Virus record (IMG/VR): IMGVR_UViG_3300027708_000030
Span: 62,001-126,000 of that record
Origin: a virus
DNA length: 64,000 nucleotides
Direction: 5' to 3' (one strand)
The notes below the pieces were generated by a model, which saw only the letters and a list, made by a program, of their open reading frames with translations, made no database searches and was not told where the DNA came from. Position numbers and translations under genes: made by a program. Positions 20,101 through 27,057 of the stretch are shown here, piece after piece. The number at the start of each line of letters is the position of its first letter. Position 1 is the stretch's first letter.

Positions 20101-20480
20101 ATAAATTCTTTGATGAAATCGCACCTGTAAATGGTTCACAACATAGCAAATATGTAACACGTAGAATTAACCTTGCAAACCCATCTTCTTATCTAAAGAT
20201 TCGTTTTGCGATTAATCTTCCTACAAATGCTTCTGTGGATGTTTACTACAAGTTAAACAATGTTGGTTCTAATATTGACTTCAATACAGTACCATATACA
20301 TTGATTAGCCCAGATGCCGTGATTCCTAAGACTACCTTCCCAGAGTCATTCTATGATGTTCAGTATTCTGCGAAAAATCTGACTCAGTTTGATGCAATTA
20401 CGGTGAAGATCGTATTCAGATCCACAGTTTCTGCTGAAGTGCCGAGACTTAAAGATCTCCGTGTAATCGCCTGTGCATAA
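14184..20480 (+). CDS. Giant DUF4815-family virion structural protein (peripheral baseplate)
   Basis: The largest gene here (2098 aa) has the N-terminal DUF4815 hallmark YLRVLFRPGYPVQARELTQL followed by LQNQTSRFGDHIFKQGAMVL, found in cyanophage-type T4-like virions where T4 would encode gp9-gp12. Later segments look like a structural scaffold with embedded beta modules: KENTSYLIGDVAYYKIGGTT (~316), RGDVITGLTSGATAVC and SGEIMTGSISGARGTI (~1330-1392), a jelly-roll-like stretch around GWYDPLAQTFLVQQKGGAFL (~1490), and GVGRYVTISGAADAGNNGTF (~1915). No membrane or enzyme motif is seen. It likely forms the outer baseplate to which the fibres of the following array attach; this is inference from position. 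Confidence 0.8.
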   Translation: MTINFNVSPYYDDYSEEDKYLRVLFRPGYPVQARELTQLQTILQNQTSRFGDHIFKQGAMVLPGQISYDDTFNYVKLQPTYNGVSVDTYIEEIVGYILVGNTTGVKGKVVYAAPSTTTDSPTIYIKYIESGTNNVTKTFAANEILTTEDAPTARAFTSVLSDATGVGSGASIERGVYYINGFFMLVTPQTILLDKYDNVPSYRVGLEITESIVTPEENSALQDNAQGTSNFAAPGAHRYQTTLTLATRTIETTEDKDFIELLRVVDGSIQYKVRTTDYSILEQTLARRTYDESGNYVVRNFTMDVREHRNNNRGAWKENTSYLIGDVAYYKIGGTTNYYTATTDGSSGSQPPIHSSGTATDGVGGVTWRYTAVTDLLYNRGIFDPATQDGDATKLALGMEPGKAYVQGYEIEKIGTQYLTIDKARDFTRVADTQIQTTVGNYILVTNINSVPRFDVFQQVDLYSQVTASAGTAAGSKIGTARIRGIELHSLGASRAADVYKLQLSSVSLNSGVNFNRQVKQIYYNAGSSTTNFTADISPIQTVLTGSVTASSSTTLTGAGTRFTTELQVGDYIYIGSSSTVRRVTAISTDLSLTVNANVTATAAAIYRLSTVLSEPQNSPLVYQLPYYAVRKLRSVDDTTIGTSYTVMQRFVQTSSTSSGGTCTLTINAVGSADTFGSAAENTNYLLVNNATGGVVIPNSINVVTPSLRQVIFTLDASVASTQFIVHAAVRKTSIDAKEKAKTLTSAVKTITVKTTGTTPIIKLGKADGYRVTSVKMDTGTWGSPTGTYSIEIGNQFDFDDGQRDDYYDVASISLRQGYPAPTAPIQITFQYFEHGTGDYFSVDSYTGSGIRYEDIPIYSGTALRDALDFRPRIDDTGVDFSSAGSSPTQLPKRGVNVETDMSYYLARKDKIAIDFNGNFFQVKGVPAVNPAEPEDPVNGMVLYKLSLEPYTFGTSTNNVSVRSIDNKRYTMRDIGSLEKRIDTLEYYTSLSLLEQETVSLTIPDDQGLDRFKNGFIVDSFSGSGVGDASNTDYSCAIDMENKELRPFYRMDNVNLIEKNSTSAQRTASNYALTGDVITLPYTNISFIKQNVASRVENINPFAIFTFIGNINLNPSSDEWFEVERRPDIVNNVEGNFNAVYSALEKSGVLGTVWNAWQTQWTGAARISTRTYVGDKRGAGVAGAEFGGDQMNALFGNVESGSGWAHRVVTTQTTAREVGLARTGLKTSVVAQIDRQLVEDKVLSTAVIPFIRSRGVLIQAKGFKPKTKLYSFFDSIGVNSYIQPATRIPFDAISGFGSEFDRYSNVGSNSTETARRISGDPTKDTQPALNRGDVITGLTSGATAVCVGYEITSTGTKAIYVLNIKGTFQSGEIMTGSISGARGTINSSVTVKVQGDDVISNFNGDVYGLFTIPNTDALRFRTGIKELRITDSSANAGDYTSAGSVQYRAQGILETKQATFNAVRNATIAQEVVNATTTITETSERVVGDTGWYDPLAQTFLVQQKGGAFLTGIDIFFATKDDNIPVNIEIREVVNGYPGKKVLPFSKMALNPDKVYLSDNSVTVEGATYRAPDTPTRFTFPSPVFVNDATEYCIVLSSDSNNYRCWISQLGDKQAGTDRFISEQPYAGVFFKSQNASTWTADQTQDLMFTIYRAQFSTNVIGQVDFVNDSLPNNVLQNDPFQVTSGSNKVRVYHPDHDMFPGSKVRIQNVATGTYNNIPSSQLNGTQTISDIDLDSYTFTVTNNANATGFVGGVGVEATDNVQFDVVQPIVQVQSFSQTNVDYSIKSTTGRSVDGIEVPYIKQTSGDAVMINQSNVYDSPRVIGSDVNESNFLSGDKSLTFSAQISTTNDSVSPVIDTHRTSLICIHNKINNATQTNTNISPIDNRTATSAKTTIAFTTTGISTADATTKLDLLTIGVGRYVTISGAADAGNNGTFLVTGTSVDGATVTLNSTFTARAAGSGTAGTITVVSLDKFFDEIAPVNGSQHSKYVTRRINLANPSSYLKIRFAINLPTNASVDVYYKLNNVGSNIDFNTVPYTLISPDAVIPKTTFPESFYDVQYSAKNLTQFDAITVKIVFRSTVSAEVPRLKDLRVIACA

Positions 20481-20481
20481 C

Positions 20482-20706
20482 ATGGAATTTTTAAAGGTAA
20501 AGGGGATGGATGGTTTATTTCGAGATACATCAAACCAAGCTATCCTAAATAATAATAGTAAAGAATATGGGGCTTATGTTGCTCGAAGAGATGCAGCTAG
20601 GGTTCAAAAACAAGAACTAGAGAGACAAGGTAAAGAATTACAGGATGTTAAGTCTGAGATTTCTGAGATTAAACACATGCTTCAAATTCTTATAAATAAA
20701 CAATAA
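20482..20706 (+). CDS. Small coiled-coil protein after DUF4815
   Basis: This is a 74-residue protein starting MEFLKVKGMDGLFRDTSNQA and continuing into a charged heptad-like helix (QKQELERQGKELQDVKSEIS). Small proteins with the 'KVKGMDGLxRD' opening occur at this position in cyanophage-like genomes; function unknown, possibly an adaptor or trimerisation peptide for the baseplate periphery. I chose ATG 20482 rather than an in-frame GTG at 20473 because the latter lies inside the preceding gene. Its stop overlaps the next ATG by one base. Confidence 0.7.
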   Translation: MEFLKVKGMDGLFRDTSNQAILNNNSKEYGAYVARRDAARVQKQELERQGKELQDVKSEISEIKHMLQILINKQ

Positions 20707-20915
20707 TGGCACTCCAAACTCCAGTTACTACCGTACCGCAAACTGACTCCTTTGACCAGTGGCGAGTTAAGACCAATTCGGTTATTACACAATCTAACCA
20801 GAATGTGGTGAATGTTGGCGATCTAGCCACGTTGGCTGGTGGAGAAACAACTATTGTGGACGCTGTAAATGGCGGACGAAACTTTTCAATTGCAATTTCA
20901 ATCGCATTAGGATAA
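20706..20915 (+). CDS. Small fibre-array adaptor-like protein
   Basis: This 69-residue protein opens with ALQTPVTTVPQTDSFDQWRV and KTNSVITQSNQNVVNVGDLA, a segment common at the N-termini of aquatic phage tail-fibre proteins. Its C-terminus, FSIAISIALG, is nearly repeated at the end of the gene at 46129 (AVAMSIALG), which closes the array on the other side. It may be an attachment domain encoded as a separate gene. The stop is 5 bp before the next start; function is inferred only from the motif and location. Confidence 0.6.
   Translation: MALQTPVTTVPQTDSFDQWRVKTNSVITQSNQNVVNVGDLATLAGGETTIVDAVNGGRNFSIAISIALG
20898..20915 (+). repeat. Left copy of 18-bp bookend repeat of the fibre array
   Basis: TCAATCGCATTAGGATAA, the last codons and stop of the small adaptor gene, recurs with a single change at 46507-46524, at the end of the last fibre-array gene. 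Confidence 0.6.
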
Positions 20916-20920
20916 AAAAC

Positions 20921-21244
20921 ATGGCGAACACTTTTAAGAATGCACTAGCACGAAACGTCGGAACTTCCGCTGTTACTGTGTATACTGCACCATCTAGTAA
21001 AAACTCAATCTGCATCGAACTAGACGTTTGTAATACCACAAACGCTGGTGTTACTGTTGATGCTTATATTACTTCTAGTTCAGCAAACTACTACATCGTT
21101 AAGGGTGCTCCAGTTCCTGTTGGTGGTTCACTACAGATTATTGCTGGACAGAAAATCGTTCTGTCAAATACAGATGCTCTTAAAGTTGTTTCATCAACGG
21201 CTTCGTCATTAGACATTATAGCCAGCATTTTGGAAGATGTCTGA
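20921..21244 (+). CDS. Fibre accessory protein, paralogue 1
   Basis: This 107-residue beta-rich protein reads SAVTVYTAPSSKNSICIELD, then VDAYITSSSANYYIVKGAPV, PVGGSLQIIAGQKIVL and DALKVVSSTASSLDIIASIL. The gene at 27058 encodes a clear paralogue (LYTAPASTTSVVHNLTIANI, LVPVPAGSTLIFDKPINLET). The 'YTAP...VPVPxGGS...L..GDxI.V' layout is a common small phage virion protein of unknown role. Both copies stand immediately upstream of an INGAM-type tip gene, so they probably belong to the same fibre assembly. Confidence 0.65.
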   Translation: MANTFKNALARNVGTSAVTVYTAPSSKNSICIELDVCNTTNAGVTVDAYITSSSANYYIVKGAPVPVGGSLQIIAGQKIVLSNTDALKVVSSTASSLDIIASILEDV

Positions 21245-21246
21245 TC

Positions 21247-22449
21247 ATGCCGATTCAAAAAGGACCAGCTAATCTAGGTACAGGAAGTGTTGATAGCACT
21301 GAGTTATCCAACACACTAGATCTTTCTGCCAAAACAGTAACATACAGAACAATCGTTGCTGGTGATATTGCTTCTAATGCAATCACTCCAGCCAAGATGG
21401 CTAATAGTGGTGCCGAGTTTGGTATGCGTAACCGCATCATCAATGGTGCGATGGTGATTGACCAGCGTAATGCGGGGGCTAGTGTAACTCCAGTTAACGC
21501 ACAAACCACATTAGATAGATGGCAAGGGGGATTAAGTCAAACAGGAAAATACACCATTCAACAATCTACAACCGCACCTACAGGTTTTAGAAATTCATTA
21601 TTAATAACTTCAACTTCTGCGTATAGTTTGTTGGCGGGAGATAATTTTCAATTAAGTCAACCGATTGAAGGATACAATATCGCAGATTTCAACTGGGGTA
21701 CTGCTTCTGCTTCTTCAGTTACTTTATCATTTTGGGTTCGTTGCAGTTTGACTGGCACATTTGGGGGTGCTATATACAATGGTTCGGCAAATAGATTTTA
21801 TCCATTTAGTTATACCATTTCATCTGCTAACACATTTGAATACAAAACAATAACTATTACTGGAGATACTTCTGGAACATGGTCAACTGATAATTCTACT
21901 GGCATAAGAGTTATGTTTTGCTCTGCTGGTGCTGGTTCAACTTATTTAGGAACTGCTGGCGCATGGACAAGTAGTGTTATTTTGGGGGTTACTGGGCAAA
22001 CAAACCTTGTGGCAACTAATGGCGCTACTTGGTATGTAACAGGCGTACAACTAGAAAAAGGCAGTACCGCAACATCGTTTGATTACAGACCTTTTGGGAC
22101 TGAGTTGGATTTGTGTCAAAGATATTTTACAAAAAGTCAAAGTTGGGCAGCTGCCGTTACTGCTGGTGAAGGACAAGGTTTAATTGCGTGGAACGCAGTT
22201 ACTACATCTGTAATAGCGGGGTGGGCTTCACATAAAGTATCAATGAGAACACAACCAACTATTACCATCTATAGACAAGACGGCACAATTAATGCAACTA
22301 ATAGATTTACTGATGGCGTTAATACTACTGGAACAGCTACTTGTCCAGAACCAGGAATAGAAGGATTTAGATATGTGTCAAATGCATCTAGTGGATTTAC
22401 TGCTGGAACATATTATCAATTTTACTATACAGCATCTGCGGAGTTATAA
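21247..22449 (+). CDS. INGAM-family receptor-binding tip protein, copy 1
   Basis: This 400-residue protein is a predicted fibre tip. After a variable N-terminus with an ASNAITPAKMANSGAEFG element it has the family hallmark RNRIINGAMVIDQRNAGASV, then the jelly-roll-like core VTLSFWVRCSLTGTFGGAIY, TISSANTFEYKTITITGDTS and GVQLEKGSTATSFDYRPFGT, LCQRYF, and a divergent ~120-residue C-terminus (QSWAAAVTAGEGQGLIAWNA onward). The core resembles carbohydrate-binding beta-sandwiches; ligand unknown. Four paralogues occur at 27394, 29962, 32333 and 34627. A microprotein gene follows directly. Confidence 0.75.
   Translation: MPIQKGPANLGTGSVDSTELSNTLDLSAKTVTYRTIVAGDIASNAITPAKMANSGAEFGMRNRIINGAMVIDQRNAGASVTPVNAQTTLDRWQGGLSQTGKYTIQQSTTAPTGFRNSLLITSTSAYSLLAGDNFQLSQPIEGYNIADFNWGTASASSVTLSFWVRCSLTGTFGGAIYNGSANRFYPFSYTISSANTFEYKTITITGDTSGTWSTDNSTGIRVMFCSAGAGSTYLGTAGAWTSSVILGVTGQTNLVATNGATWYVTGVQLEKGSTATSFDYRPFGTELDLCQRYFTKSQSWAAAVTAGEGQGLIAWNAVTTSVIAGWASHKVSMRTQPTITIYRQDGTINATNRFTDGVNTTGTATCPEPGIEGFRYVSNASSGFTAGTYYQFYYTASAEL
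21430..21485 (+). repeat. Tip-gene conserved DNA block A, copy 1
   Basis: This 56-bp block encodes NRIINGAMVIDQRNAGAS. It is nearly identical at 27457-27512 and 34807-34862; the corresponding regions of the genes at 29962 and 32333 are diverged at the DNA level. Confidence 0.7.
22060..22093 (+). repeat. Tip-gene conserved DNA block B, copy 1
   Basis: This 34-bp block encodes GSTATSFDYRP. It is identical at 28096-28129 and 35446-35479. Confidence 0.7.
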
Positions 22450-22605
22450 ATGTATAAATTATTAAAATCAATAAGAGGTGATGTAACGGCAGTTTTTCGT
22501 TTATCTGATGGTGCATCTATTCCTTTTAATCCAGACAACACAGACTACCAAGAATACTTAAAGTGGCTTGCTGAAGGTAATACTCCAGAACCTGCTGACG
22601 AATAA
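22450..22605 (+). CDS. Tip-associated microprotein, copy 1
   Basis: This is a 51-residue acidic protein ([16 protein letters not shown]..., then [20 protein letters not shown] and [15 protein letters not shown]). Its ATG directly follows the TAA of the tip gene (TAAATG). The 'DYQEYLxWxAEGNTPxPAD' segment is a recognisable motif of phage tail-fibre assembly proteins and of some fibre C-termini; here it is nearly the whole protein. Four more copies follow the other INGAM-type tips. Likely a minimal assembly chaperone or a small tip subunit; the role is inferred. Confidence 0.75.
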   Translation: MYKLLKSIRGDVTAVFRLSDGASIPFNPDNTDYQEYLKWLAEGNTPEPADE

Positions 22606-22608
22606 ATA
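22602..22608 (+). promoter_or_regulatory. Candidate late promoter (AATAAATAA)
   Basis: ATAAATA overlaps the microprotein stop and lies 23 nt before the next fibre gene. Confidence 0.4.
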
Positions 22609-22631
22609 AAGAATAACAGAAGAGTAAATCA

Positions 22632-24554
22632 ATGGCATATATCGGATCACCACCAGCATATCAAGCATCTGGAGTTCGCCCACGTGATGAGTTCACGGCA
22701 GACGGCACACAGATTTGCTACCCATTATCACAATCTGTTCCAGGTTCTTTTGAATCAGGTGTAACGATTGTTCTTGATAACGTGCCACAACAACCAGTTG
22801 AAGCATTTACTGTTGTTGATACTACAACACTAACTTTTACTGCTGTTACTGGCACATTTACAAAGAACGAAACAGTTACTGGTGGAACCAGTTCTGCAAC
22901 TGGTACTGTCTTAAAAGTCAATCTTGGAAGCATCGTTGTTCGTGGACTTACTGGTACATTTGCTAGTGGTGAGACGATTACTGGTGGTTCTTCTTCTGCA
23001 AGTGGAACTTCTGCTGTTGTTAGCACAAATACAGGTTCTGGCATTTTATTCTCAGAAATCCCAGCATCTGGTGCATTCCTTTATGTTGTGCATGAAGGTA
23101 ATGCAACTTATAATCTAGTTCCAGCTGCAGCATCAGTTTCAGCTACTCAGTTGGCAGACAATCTAAGAAACTTTACTGTTGATACATTTACTGGTGATGG
23201 TTCTACAACTGCATTTAATCTTTCAGCAATTCCTGCATCTGGAAATGCGATTCTAGTTTCTGTTGATGGTATTTTCCAAACAGTTACTACAAACTATACA
23301 CTGTCTTCAAATACAGTAACATTTACTGCTGCTCCAGATTCTGGCTCAGCAATTACAATTATTCATCTTGGATTTAGCACTGCATCTAGAACTGGTCTAG
23401 TTGATGGTTCAGTTACTCCAGCCAAGTTAAGTTCTGGTGCTCCACTATGGAATACTTCGAGCAATCTAGGTGTTGGTGTTACTCCAGTGACATTTAAAGG
23501 TACACTACAAGTTGGTACTATTGGTTATACTGATACTGGTATCCTTGCTGGATTTGCTTCAAGTGTTGCTGGATATAATCAGATTATTTTACAGAATACT
23601 AACTCTGGTTCTACATCATCCACAAACTTCAATGTGTCAAATAACAATGGCACAACAACTACTAACTATGGTGAGTTTGGTATTAACTCATCTGGATTTA
23701 CTGGCACTGGCTCATTTAGTCAGGCTGGATATACTTACTTGGCATCAGCATCAACTGATCTAGCCATCGGTACTTACGGTTCAAATGCTATTCACTTTGT
23801 TGTAAATAGTGGTGCAACTGATGCAGCAATTATTGATACTGCTGGTCAAATTGGTATTGGTGCAACTCCAGCTACATGGGGTACGAGTAAAGCACTTCAA
23901 ATTGGTTTAGCTGGTGCTTTTAGTGGTCAAACAGGTGCTAAAACTGCAGAAGTTACATCCAACGCTTACTTAAATAGTGGTTGGAAATATCTTACTAGTG
24001 GCGATAAGGCAACTTTATATTATCAATATGCTGGTGCTCATACTTTCAATGCTTCAGCAGCAACAGGTTCTGCTGGTAATGGTATTACATGGGATGCTGG
24101 TACAACAATAAATCCTTATGGTGTCGGTGTTGGTGGTGCAACACCATCTAGTGGTATCGGTATCGCATTCCCTGCAACTCAAGTCGCTTCTACTGATCCA
24201 AACACGCTAGATGATTATGAAGAAGGTACTTTTACAATGACATATAATGCAGGAACAATTTCTAGTCAAAGTGGTCAATACACAAAAGTTGGTAGATTAG
24301 TAACTGCTACTTTTCAAATTAATTGGACTGCCTCTGGAACATCTTTAGGGCAAATTGGTGGACTTCCATTTAATGTATCTACAATTAACTACGGTGGAAC
24401 TCATTCAAGAGAATGGTATAATACTGGAAATTCCGTACAATGTGTAATGAGTACTGGTGCAGCAACTATGGATTTATTCTTTTACAATGGTGGTAGAGGA
24501 GTATCAAATGGATCTATATACGGTGTATCAGGAACAGTTGTTTATAATACGTAA
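22632..24554 (+). CDS. Tail fibre protein with DDYEEG-type tip
   Basis: This is a 640-residue fibre. The N-terminus (MAYIGSPPAYQASGVRPRDE, FTADGTQICYPLSQSVPGSF) is a fibre attachment domain seen again in altered form at 28653, 31203 and 33567. Residues ~66-134 are a double ETVTGGTSSATG / ETITGGSSSASG module like that in gp8. A further FTGDGSTTAFNLSAIPASGN repeat and GLVDGSVTPAKLSSG element precede a shaft, and the C-terminal tip begins at TDPNTLDDYEEGTFTMTYN and ends in beta structure. The same tip type occurs at 37156. A small partner gene follows after a terminator-like hairpin. Confidence 0.75.
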   Translation: MAYIGSPPAYQASGVRPRDEFTADGTQICYPLSQSVPGSFESGVTIVLDNVPQQPVEAFTVVDTTTLTFTAVTGTFTKNETVTGGTSSATGTVLKVNLGSIVVRGLTGTFASGETITGGSSSASGTSAVVSTNTGSGILFSEIPASGAFLYVVHEGNATYNLVPAAASVSATQLADNLRNFTVDTFTGDGSTTAFNLSAIPASGNAILVSVDGIFQTVTTNYTLSSNTVTFTAAPDSGSAITIIHLGFSTASRTGLVDGSVTPAKLSSGAPLWNTSSNLGVGVTPVTFKGTLQVGTIGYTDTGILAGFASSVAGYNQIILQNTNSGSTSSTNFNVSNNNGTTTTNYGEFGINSSGFTGTGSFSQAGYTYLASASTDLAIGTYGSNAIHFVVNSGATDAAIIDTAGQIGIGATPATWGTSKALQIGLAGAFSGQTGAKTAEVTSNAYLNSGWKYLTSGDKATLYYQYAGAHTFNASAATGSAGNGITWDAGTTINPYGVGVGGATPSSGIGIAFPATQVASTDPNTLDDYEEGTFTMTYNAGTISSQSGQYTKVGRLVTATFQINWTASGTSLGQIGGLPFNVSTINYGGTHSREWYNTGNSVQCVMSTGAATMDLFFYNGGRGVSNGSIYGVSGTVVYNT

Positions 24555-24563
24555 TTTAAATTA

Positions 24564-24594
24564 ACTAACCCATATTAGGTTAGTCGGACTTTTT
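24564..24594 (+). terminator. Hairpin, probable partial terminator
   Basis: ACTAACC pairs with GGTTAGT around the loop CATATTA, followed by CGGAC and TTTTT. The offset T-run suggests a leaky terminator inside the fibre array. Confidence 0.5.
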
Positions 24595-24613
24595 AACAAC
24601 AGGAGAAATCAAA

Positions 24614-24871
24614 ATGGCTTTAACAAAAGAACAAGTAATCGACAAAGTAGAAGTAGTGGAAAACGGTACTCTACAAGTTCGTGAAGTAACAAGAATTATG
24701 GAAGATGGTAAGCAATTATCTTCTTCTTATCATCGTTGGAGTTTTGCACCGAACAGTGATGTTTCTGCAATGCCTGCGAATGTACAAGCAATTGCTGCAG
24801 CTGCATGGACTGCTGAAGTTATCGCTGCATACGAAGCACAAGTAGCTGCAAATGCTACACCAAGCGTATAA
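24614..24871 (+). CDS. Small fibre partner protein (VEVVENGTLQVRE family)
   Basis: This 85-residue protein begins MALTKEQVIDKVEVVENGTL and has QVREVTRIMEDGKQLSSSYH, then an Ala-rich helix (NVQAIAAAAWTAEVIAAYEA). This family is common as a short gene downstream of phage tail-fibre genes; I cannot assign a biochemical function, but a chaperone or minor fibre role fits. AGGAG lies 9 bp before the ATG. It is the partner of the DDYEEG-type fibre upstream. Confidence 0.65.
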   Translation: MALTKEQVIDKVEVVENGTLQVREVTRIMEDGKQLSSSYHRWSFAPNSDVSAMPANVQAIAAAAWTAEVIAAYEAQVAANATPSV

Positions 24872-24874
24872 ATA
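24867..24874 (+). promoter_or_regulatory. Late promoter, full TATAAATA match
   Basis: This is the exact T4 late consensus TATAAATA; it overlaps the stop codon of the small partner gene and lies 29 nt before the YadA-like fibre gene. It is the best match in the window. Confidence 0.65.
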
Positions 24875-24903
24875 GTTAGAACTAGAAACCACAGAGACCA
24901 AAG

Positions 24904-26391
24904 ATGGCAATATCAAGAATAAATTCAAGAGCAATCCTAGACGGAAGCGTTGTTGCTGCTGAGGTAGCTGATGGTGCTATTACACCTGCTAAACTGCAGA
25001 CTGGTGTTGATTTTACTGTCAATACGGTAAGAGTTGGTCTTGGTGCTGGTGCAGTTTCAAGTAATACTACATTAGGTGCATCTGCTCTAGATACAAACTC
25101 TAGCGGTGCTCAAAACGTAGCCATCGGATATACAGCACTACAGAAAAATACAACTGCCAGTGAAAATACTGCAGTTGGTCATGGTTCTTTAACAAATAAT
25201 ACAACTGGTGCAGAATCGGTTGCAATTGGTAGATTAGCATTATATACAAATACAACTGGTGGGCAAAATACTGCAGTTGGTAAACAAGCACTTGCTGGAA
25301 ACACCACAGCATCTAATAACACAGCAGTGGGTTATCAAGCTGGTTACTCAAATACAACTGCTTCTGGAATTACTGCTGTTGGAAATCAAGCTGGTTATAG
25401 TGTTGCAGGCAGAGATAATACATTTATTGGCGTAAGTTCAGGTTTGTGGCAAACATCAGGGCTTGAAAATACTGCTGTTGGTAAAAATTCTTTTGTAGGA
25501 ACCAACGGAAGCGCAACTGGTGGTGGTAATAGTGCATTTGGTGTAGGAACTTTAAGTGCTAATACTAGCGGTAGTTATGATGTTGCGCTAGGTAACTATT
25601 CTTTAACATCAAACACAAGCGGTGGATACAATACAGCAGTTGGTTATCAATCTTTACAAGCCAACACCACAGCCTCTCAAAACACAGCAGTAGGTTATCA
25701 AGCGGGGTATACAAGCGTACTTGGAACAAATAACACCTTTATTGGTTATGGTGCTGGTTATACATCTAATGCTGCTACAACTACTGGTTATAACACTGCT
25801 GTTGGTGCTTATGCAGGATACAGTTTAACCACAGGAACACGCAATACCTTTATTGGTTCATTTCAATCTGGCGGTACTGCTGGCTCTGGTTCTGCTGTAA
25901 CTACTGGAGGTGCCAACACTATTATTGGTGCTTACACAGGAAATGGTAGTGGCTTAGATATTCGCACATCAAGTAACCGCATTGTAATATCAGATGGTGA
26001 CGGCAGCCCAAGGCTCTATTATGACAACAACGGTGCTATTCAATCTACAAGTGCAGTAGGTAATGGTACTTTATATCCAGCTTATTTCTGTCGTGCTTGG
26101 GTAAACTTTACTGGATCAAGTGGTTCAATTAACGGAAGTGGAAACGTAAGTTCTGTTACTAGGAATGCAACAGGTGATTACACAATTAATTTAACAACAG
26201 CTATGCCAGATGCAACATACGCAATCACTGGCTGCTTAAAGCCAACAACAGGACAAGCTGGAAATAATGCTAGAGATGTTCACGTAAAATATGATGCTAC
26301 TCCAACTACTTCTTCATTCAGAGTTAATACAGCTACCGCTAGTGCTGGATATGAAGACCCAGACAATGTTTATTTAGCAATTTTTAGATAA
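24904..26391 (+). CDS. YadA-like beta-roll tail fibre
   Basis: This is a 495-residue fibre with an N-terminal ISRINSRAILDGSVVAAEVA / DGAITPAKLQTG element, then ~60-370 made of about fourteen-residue repeats of the type NTAVGYQAGYSNTTAS and NTFIGYGAGYTSNAAT. This NxAVGxxA pattern is the left-handed beta-roll of YadA-type trimeric adhesin heads, so a trimeric fibre is expected. A C-terminal domain (~395-495) includes ATGDYTINLTTAMPDATYAI and ends DPDNVYLAIFR, a tip type seen in other aquatic phages. The following gene is a larger assembly-like protein. Confidence 0.8.
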   Translation: MAISRINSRAILDGSVVAAEVADGAITPAKLQTGVDFTVNTVRVGLGAGAVSSNTTLGASALDTNSSGAQNVAIGYTALQKNTTASENTAVGHGSLTNNTTGAESVAIGRLALYTNTTGGQNTAVGKQALAGNTTASNNTAVGYQAGYSNTTASGITAVGNQAGYSVAGRDNTFIGVSSGLWQTSGLENTAVGKNSFVGTNGSATGGGNSAFGVGTLSANTSGSYDVALGNYSLTSNTSGGYNTAVGYQSLQANTTASQNTAVGYQAGYTSVLGTNNTFIGYGAGYTSNAATTTGYNTAVGAYAGYSLTTGTRNTFIGSFQSGGTAGSGSAVTTGGANTIIGAYTGNGSGLDIRTSSNRIVISDGDGSPRLYYDNNGAIQSTSAVGNGTLYPAYFCRAWVNFTGSSGSINGSGNVSSVTRNATGDYTINLTTAMPDATYAITGCLKPTTGQAGNNARDVHVKYDATPTTSSFRVNTATASAGYEDPDNVYLAIFR

Positions 26392-26400
26392 GAGACAGAC

Positions 26401-26820
26401 ATGGAAAAAGTAATTATTTATACAAACGAAAACGGAAATGTAAGCATAACTTTTCCTGCGCCAGAATTTTTAGAAACCCACATAATTGAAGATGTGTTGG
26501 CTAAAGACTGTCCTGATCATGCTATTATCGTTGATGATTCTACACTACCAACAGATCATGATTTTTTTAATGCTTGGAGACTAGTTGATGGTGTAGTTTC
26601 TGTTAATTTAGATGCTGCTAAAGAAATTAAAAAAGAAGAATTAAGATTTGCAAGAACTCCACTATTACAAATACAAGATGTAGCGTTCCAAAGAGCACTT
26701 GAGACTGGTGCTGATACTTCTTCAATCGTTGCTGAGAAACAAAGACTTAGAGATATTACAAAATTCGCAGATGCAGCTACTACACTAGAACAATTAAGAG
26801 CAATCTCCATAGACGAATAA
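26401..26820 (+). CDS. Tail-fibre assembly-like protein
   Basis: This is a 139-residue protein with an N-terminal beta domain (VIIYTNENGNVSITFPAPEF) and DFFNAWRLVDGVVSVN, then a helical tail: LDAAKEIKKEELRFARTPLL, QIQDVAFQRALETGADTSSI and VAEKQRLRDITKFADAATTL. The helical 'K..LR..R..LL..QDV.FQRALE.G' segment is typical of phage fibre-assembly or DUF4376-like proteins. It is placed as the partner of the YadA-like fibre, 9 bp downstream. Confidence 0.7.
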   Translation: MEKVIIYTNENGNVSITFPAPEFLETHIIEDVLAKDCPDHAIIVDDSTLPTDHDFFNAWRLVDGVVSVNLDAAKEIKKEELRFARTPLLQIQDVAFQRALETGADTSSIVAEKQRLRDITKFADAATTLEQLRAISIDE

Positions 26821-26823
26821 ATA
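26817..26823 (+). promoter_or_regulatory. Candidate late promoter (AATAAATAA)
   Basis: ATAAATA overlaps the stop codon of the assembly-like gene and lies 16 nt from the next start. Confidence 0.3.
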
Positions 26824-26839
26824 AACAAAGAGGTTAAAC

Positions 26840-27043
26840 ATGGCACTCACAAGAATAGAAACTGATGGCATTAAAGACTTGGCAGTCACTACACCAAAGA
26901 TTGCCAATGATGCCATCACAACAGCAAAAATTGCAACTGGTGCAGTTACCAGTTCAGACATTCTAGACGGCACAGTAGATTCAGTAGATGTAACCAGCAA
27001 CGTGCTTGATGGTTCACTTGCTTACTCTCTAGTGTTCTCTTAA
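26840..27043 (+). CDS. Short fibre adaptor-like protein with PKIA repeats
   Basis: This 67-residue protein consists almost entirely of the fibre N-terminal repeat type: LTRIETDGIKDLAVTTPKIA, NDAITTAKIATGAVTSSDIL and DGTVDSVDVTSN. Such elements form N-terminal segments of the fibres at 24904, 31203 and 37958. Here it is an independent gene at the head of a cassette (adaptor, accessory, tip, microprotein) that repeats the one starting at 20706. Confidence 0.6.
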   Translation: MALTRIETDGIKDLAVTTPKIANDAITTAKIATGAVTSSDILDGTVDSVDVTSNVLDGSLAYSLVFS

Positions 27044-27057
27044 TCAAGGAAAATTAA

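Noticed and set aside
25090-25830. Short regularly spaced repeats resembling a CRISPR array
   Set aside because: Repeats are in frame and encode NTAVG-type beta-roll units; they are imperfect and have no unique spacers.
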